Of a DNA stretch of 10,151 nucleotides, positions 7,537-10,151 are shown one piece after another. Position 1 is the first letter of the stretch. Each line of letters opens with the position of its first letter. The position numbers and the translations under genes are program-made. Source of the stretch: an uncultured Oscillospiraceae bacterium (lineage in GTDB: Bacteria; Bacillota; Clostridia; Oscillospirales; Ruminococcaceae). The notes beneath the pieces were generated by a model that worked only from the letters and a program-made list of their open reading frames with translations, was not told where the DNA came from and searched no databases. The stretch spans positions 1-10,151 of the forward strand of contig CAJGEB010000024.1 of assembly GCA_904502045.1 (NCBI GenBank). The letters run 5' to 3'.

Positions 7537-7592
7537 TTCCTTTCTTTTGCGGGATTTTATACTCTTGTTTCGGTGGCTTATCTGAAACTGCC

Positions 7593-7666
7593 GGCGATCC
7601 GCCGGCGGCTGCGCCGCCTCGGAGCTAAAGCTCCGACCGGAAGCAGAGCTTCCGGGGCGGATCGCC
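7593..7666. repeat. Cloverleaf palindrome 2 (four-way junction, lepB-rbgA gap)
   Basis: An outer perfect 11-bp inverted repeat (GGCGATCCGCC 7593-7603, GGCGGATCGCC 7656-7666) encloses three abutting hairpins. These are 7604-7609/7613-7618 (6 bp, loop TGC), 7619-7626/7629-7636 (8 bp in DNA; 7 bp with loop TAAA if RNA) and 7637-7644/7648-7655 (8 bp, loop AGA). No unpaired base lies at the junction. A further perfect 13-bp repeat (7562-7574, CTCTTGTTTCGGT; 7703-7715) flanks it, giving a 154-bp palindromic region that fills most of the 229-bp gap. No transposase and no target-site duplication are seen. No clear T-tract follows, so it is not an obvious terminator. Confidence 0.9.
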
Positions 7667-7730
7667 GAATGCAGAGAGAAGCAGGGAAGTAGGATAAAGA
7701 GGACCGAAACAAGAGGGAGGTGCGGCAAAA

Positions 7731-8276
7731 TCAGTTAAGGATACCGAACTTGTTAAGAGGAAGGATGCGGAGATGAGCCTTACCAACGATCCACCTTACG
7801 TCTATCATACCGATGTCGATGTATCTGCTGTCATTGGAATCGTTGCGGTTATCGCCGAGAACAAAGACGGAATTATCGGGTACGGTTACGGGGAATTTAA
7901 CATCACCGGAAAGATTTGTGGGCTGGAAGATGTAGGGTTCATCGAGCAATACGCTATCGACGAAGACCTCGCCGGTATCGAAATTGATATAGACCTCTTG
8001 ATTTTCGGTAGCAATTATTCTCTTGATAAGAGGCGTCTCGGAATCGGGCTTAGAGATAACTACGATATCGCCGTATTGGTAGTCGGAGGATATTTTTGAA
8101 ACGAGCAGTTTTTCTCCGTCCTTGAGGGTGGGGAACATTGAACTGCCGTTAACCTCTGCGATAACGAAAAAGAAGGAAAAAAGCAGTACCGCAGCAACGA
8201 AAGCGGCAATGATAACACCGAGGCAAGAGTAAAGAGTTTTAGCGGTGTTGATTTTTTTAACGGAACGATTATTCAT
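7731..8276 (-). CDS. lepB: Type I signal peptidase
   Basis: Membrane-anchored peptidase that removes signal peptides from exported proteins at the outer face of the membrane. The 181-residue protein has a short basic N-terminus, one transmembrane helix at about 16-40, then the Ser/Lys-dyad catalytic domain. Box B GSSMFPTL carries Ser46, box D LIKRIIA carries Lys85, and box E GDNRNDSNDSR is at 141-151. One membrane span and the compact size match Gram-positive enzymes. ATG start with a moderate GGGCGG site upstream. It follows rplS by 88 bp, a linkage common in Firmicutes. A terminator-like hairpin lies between them and no strong promoter is visible in the gap, so expression probably depends on read-through from rplS. 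Confidence 0.96.
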   Translation of the reverse strand: MNNRSVKKINTAKTLYSCLGVIIAAFVAAVLLFSFFFVIAEVNGSSMFPTLKDGEKLLVSKISSDYQYGDIVVISKPDSETPLIKRIIATENQEVYINFDTGEVFVDSVLLDEPYIFQPTNLSGDVKFPVTVPDNSVFVLGDNRNDSNDSRYIDIGMIDVRWIVGKAHLRILPLNKFGILN

Positions 8277-8312
8277 TGGGAGTACCGCCCTTCAAATAAA
8301 ATCAGATAATTT

Positions 8313-8358
8313 AAAAGGGACCGGACACGGCGAAGCCGCAAGTCCCACAGTCCCTTTT
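8313..8358 (-). terminator. Terminator or attenuator after rplS
   Basis: On the minus strand AAAAGGGAC (8358-8350) pairs with GTCCCTTTT (8321-8313), followed by AAATTAT. The 28 bases between hold a second stem (GGAC 8345-8342 with GTCC 8326-8323) and an inner CGGC/GCCG hairpin with loop TTC. The run after the stem is T-rich but broken, so termination may be partial and set the rplS to lepB ratio. Confidence 0.75.
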
Positions 8359-8364
8359 TCGACG

Positions 8365-8709
8365 CTATTGAATTTTACTTTTAACCTTTGCGGCCTTACC
8401 GGATCTTCCGCGCAGATAATAAAGCTTTCCTCTGCGTACTTTACCGCTTCTGATTACTTCAACTTTATCGACATTGGGAGAGTGCAGCGGGAAAACTCTC
8501 TCGACACCGCAGCCATGGGCTACGCGGCGTACGGTAAAGGTTTCGGAAACGCCTCCGTGTTTTTTAGCGATCAAAGTTCCTTCAAAGGTCTGAACTCTTT
8601 CTCTGTCGCCTTCTTTGATTTTTACGTAGACTCTGACGGTGTCACCTACGTTTGCTACAGGAGCATTCTCTTTTAAAGAATCCTGAGCGATGAGTTTCAA
8701 AGCATCCAT
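8365..8709 (-). CDS. rplS: 50S ribosomal protein L19
   Basis: Large-subunit protein at the interface with the 30S subunit. The 114-residue length is typical. Recognised by the N-terminal [24 protein letters not shown] block, then [22 protein letters not shown], and the basic end [26 protein letters not shown] start with AAGGAGG 8 bases upstream, a strong site as expected for a ribosomal protein. Transcribed from a good promoter at 8850-8878 through a structured leader of about 130 nt. First gene of the rplS-lepB-rbgA-rnhB-yraN order. Confidence 0.98.
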   Translation of the reverse strand: MDALKLIAQDSLKENAPVANVGDTVRVYVKIKEGDRERVQTFEGTLIAKKHGGVSETFTVRRVAHGCGVERVFPLHSPNVDKVEVIRSGKVRRGKLYYLRGRSGKAAKVKSKIQ

Positions 8710-8843
8710 TGATACTTCCTCCTTAAAAAAATTCAGACATTCATACTCGCATCAAAGAAGCGACAGAGGACTGTCCGCTTTAATGTTTTCGCCGTTTGGC
8801 AATCGCATTAACCCCCGTTGAATAAACAACGGCACATAAATGC
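8710..8843 (-). promoter_or_regulatory. Structured rplS 5' leader (probable L19 leader)
   Basis: Between the predicted transcript start (near 8843) and rplS there are several pairings. CCGTTG/CAACGG with a 6-base loop (8815-8820, 8827-8832) competes with GCCGTT/AACGGC (8791-8796, 8828-8833), because both use 8828-8832. TTGGCA/TGCCAA (8796-8801, 8841-8846) could close the structure, though its far strand is at the predicted start of the RNA. A bulged hairpin (8760-8766 with 8771-8778) lies just before the AAGGAGG site. L19 leaders that mediate autoregulation are known in low-GC Gram-positives. The match here is by position and shape, not by a model search. Confidence 0.5.
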
Positions 8844-8849
8844 CAATAT

Positions 8850-8878
8850 ATATTACCACATCGTATTTTATAATGCAA
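8850..8878 (-). promoter_or_regulatory. Promoter of rplS
   Basis: On the minus strand TTGCAT (8878-8873) and TAATAT (8855-8850) are spaced 17 bases apart, and the -10 is extended by TGG. Divergent from the promoter at 8925-8953. Confidence 0.8.
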
Positions 8879-8924
8879 GTATTTTTTTGGAAAATATTAA
8901 AAAAATTATAAATTTACCGATTTG

Positions 8925-8953
8925 TTGACAAGGTAATGGGGGAATAGTATAAT
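8925..8953 (+). promoter_or_regulatory. Consensus sigma-A promoter of the rhomboid-like gene
   Basis: A perfect TTGACA (8925-8930), a 17-base spacer and a perfect TATAAT (8948-8953). Initiation near 8960 leaves a leader of about 33 bases. It is the strongest promoter in the window by consensus. Confidence 0.9.
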
Positions 8954-8992
8954 CATTATAACAGAAATCTGATAAAAAAGGTAGAGTGGAAA

Positions 8993-9643
8993 ATGAATTT
9001 TTATAAGCTTGAGAGGAAATTCGGAAGACTTGCGATACCGAATCTGATGATATTTATAGTAATAACGCAGTTTGCGGTATTCGTGTGCGATTTGGTAGTA
9101 CCCGAGCTTTTTGTTACACAGTATCTTTATTTCAGCCGCGACCTTATACTTAAGGGCGAGGTGTGGAGAGTATTGAGCTTCATATTCATGCCGCCGAGCG
9201 CCTCTGAGGTAGGGATAGTATTCAGCTTGTATTTTTCTTTTTTGATAGGAAGCTATCTTGAGCGTGCGTGGGGAACCTTTAAATTTAATGTATATTATTT
9301 TTTGGGAACAGTCCTTACGATAGCCGCGGGAATGATAACGGGATTTGCGGGTAATGAATTTTTGCATCTGTCGTTGTTTTTTGCATTTGCGATAATCTCT
9401 CCGGATGAGGAGATAAGGCTGTTTTTTATGATACCGATAAAAGCAAAGTACATTGCGTGCGTGGATGCAGTGATATATGTTGTGGCGTTTATTATGGGCT
9501 CATGGAGCGAGAGGGCAGGAATAATAGCAGCGATTATAAATCTGCTGATATTTTTCGGCAGAGAGCTTGTGCGCAACGTCAAGAACCAGACTCAATATTA
9601 TAAAACGAGAAGAAACTTCAGAAGTAATATACGCGGCAGATAA
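8993..9643 (+). CDS. Rhomboid-like membrane protein lacking catalytic residues
   Basis: A 216-residue polytopic membrane protein. Hydrophobic segments lie at about 16-36, 73-90, 98-118, 123-137, 155-170 and 174-190, followed by a basic cytosolic tail (193-216, many Arg, Lys and Asn). GEVWRVLSFIF (55-65) and GSYLERAWGTFKFNVYYFLG (86-105) resemble the L1-TM1 border and the TM2-TM3 region of rhomboid or Derlin-type proteins. The nucleophile motif GxSG is absent: the matching zone is TGFAGNEFLHLSLFFAF. No HxxxN is seen in the second helix. It is therefore probably a pseudoprotease, perhaps binding or escorting membrane proteins. ATG start with weak GGTAGAGTGG site. It has its own consensus promoter and a terminator, so it is a single-gene unit on the strand opposite its neighbours. 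Family assignment is by eye. Confidence 0.8.
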   Translation: MNFYKLERKFGRLAIPNLMIFIVITQFAVFVCDLVVPELFVTQYLYFSRDLILKGEVWRVLSFIFMPPSASEVGIVFSLYFSFLIGSYLERAWGTFKFNVYYFLGTVLTIAAGMITGFAGNEFLHLSLFFAFAIISPDEEIRLFFMIPIKAKYIACVDAVIYVVAFIMGSWSERAGIIAAIINLLIFFGRELVRNVKNQTQYYKTRRNFRSNIRGR

Positions 9644-9647
9644 AAAC

Positions 9648-9681
9648 AAGGGGTTCCGAAACGGGTGTTTCGGAACCCCTT
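9648..9681. terminator. Bidirectional intrinsic terminator
   Basis: A perfect 15-bp stem AAGGGGTTCCGAAAC (9648-9662) with its complement at 9667-9681 and loop GGGT. On the plus strand it is followed by ATTTATT, on the minus strand by GTTTTTATC. It lies between the convergent stop codons of the rhomboid-like gene and the right-edge gene and probably serves both. Confidence 0.92.
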
Positions 9682-9683
9682 AT

Positions 9684-10151
9684 TTATTCAAAATATTTAC
9701 TGATTTTTCGGATGAGCTCCTCGGTGCGAGAGTCCACGACCGAATAATCGGTAGCGGCACCGTAGATGGCTTCGAGCCGCATGTGAGCTTTGTAGGCATC
9801 GGCGAGCTGAAGGGATGCTTTTTCGATAAGATAAGCTGATATCTTGCGTGATAACGATAGCCGTCCGCGTTTTTTTGCGAGAGCTTCGAGGTCGTAAAAA
9901 CGCTTGGTATGTATCGTTTTGTCGGGAGTAACGGAGATGGAGTGCCCTTTTTTAACGGTTAGGAAGGCTACCTTTTCCGAGGGTATCAGCAGATGCTCAA
10001 GGCGTTTGAAGTTTGAGATGGGACAGTAGCAGCTTATGGTTGAGCAGCCGTTTTTCAGAATGAGGGAGCGCAGCTTTAAAAGTATCAATCGGGAAGCGGC
10101 CTCGCAGTCGTCCTCGATTACAAAGATATTGTATCCTGCCGCTTTTACATA
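9684..10151 (-). CDS. Partial gene, C-terminal part of a two-domain P-loop NTPase-like protein (tentative)
   Basis: An open frame enters from the right edge and ends at TAA (9686-9684), giving 155 visible residues. The visible part starts YVKAAGYNIFVIEDDCEAAS, so a start at an internal TTG (10088) is not needed. CSTISCYCPI, then LEHLLIPSEKVAFLTV, and a C-terminal AHMRLEAIYGAATDYSVVD recall the second half of a little-studied Firmicutes ATPase family (the PRK06851 type), which pairs two homologous NTPase halves. This is a memory-based match at modest confidence. In the position where such a half would have a P-loop, the sequence reads EDDCEAASR, not GxxGxGKST, so this half would not bind nucleotide in the usual way. 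The real start and first half lie outside the window. Confidence 0.55.
   Translation of the reverse strand, partial: YVKAAGYNIFVIEDDCEAASRLILLKLRSLILKNGCSTISCYCPISNFKRLEHLLIPSEKVAFLTVKKGHSISVTPDKTIHTKRFYDLEALAKKRGRLSLSRKISAYLIEKASLQLADAYKAHMRLEAIYGAATDYSVVDSRTEELIRKISKYFE

Noticed and set aside
7562..7715. An intact insertion sequence or MITE with target duplication
   Set aside because: The 13-bp outer repeats look like terminal repeats, but no direct repeat flanks them and there is no coding capacity. It is better described as a structured repeat of unknown origin.
7423..7728. A 101-codon minus-strand frame across the lepB-rbgA gap
   Set aside because: It runs through the cloverleaf palindrome and into rbgA in another frame, and the Pro/Ser/Arg-rich product reflects palindrome composition.
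10086..10088. TTG as the true start of the right-edge gene
   Set aside because: The frame stays open to the window edge with family-like residues upstream of the TTG, so the gene continues beyond base 10151.

Overview
The window looks like a chromosomal core region of a Gram-positive, low-to-mid GC Clostridia-type bacterium (Firmicutes, probably the Oscillospiraceae/Ruminococcaceae side). This rests on two conserved gene orders read on the minus strand (tig-clpP-clpX-lon and rplS-lepB-rbgA-rnhB-yraN), strong AGGAGG-type ribosome binding sites, A/T-rich sigma-A-like promoters and a DUF1540 small protein. The genus assignment is inference. There is no CRISPR array, phage gene, transposase, tRNA or rRNA.

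Layout from left to right. 1-733: the start of lon (minus, cut by the window edge), with its own promoter-like sequence and a long leader that holds a perfect four-way-junction palindrome (777-861). 934-4485: tig, clpP and clpX as one minus-strand unit, with a promoter at about 4529-4558 and an intrinsic terminator right after clpX. The trigger factor has an unusual 84-residue Lys/Ala/Pro-rich tail. 4620-5309: a calcineurin-like phosphoesterase (minus, TTG start), divergent from a small Cys-rich DUF1540 gene at 5421-5600 (plus). 5626-8709: yraN, rnhB, rbgA, lepB and rplS in minus-strand transcription order rplS first. A terminator or attenuator follows rplS, and a second cloverleaf palindrome lies between lepB and rbgA. 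8710-8992: divergent promoters, one for rplS with a structured leader and one consensus promoter for a catalytically dead rhomboid-like membrane protein (8993-9643, plus). A strong shared terminator separates it from a gene entering from the right edge (minus), which resembles the C-terminal half of a two-part P-loop NTPase family.

How the genes work together: the left half is protein quality control. Trigger factor folds nascent chains, ClpXP degrades tagged or native substrates, and Lon degrades misfolded protein. The right half is a mixed housekeeping unit: large-subunit protein L19, signal peptidase, the 50S-assembly GTPase RbgA, RNase HII and a predicted nuclease-fold protein.

The most unusual content is non-coding. 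Two intergenic elements (777-861 and 7593-7666) fold into the same architecture: an outer stem plus three perfect hairpins with tiny loops and no unpaired base at the junction. Their primary sequences differ almost everywhere, apart from a shared AGGGAAGTA flank on the same side. They look like members of one repeat family that keeps structure rather than sequence. I do not recognise a published name for it.
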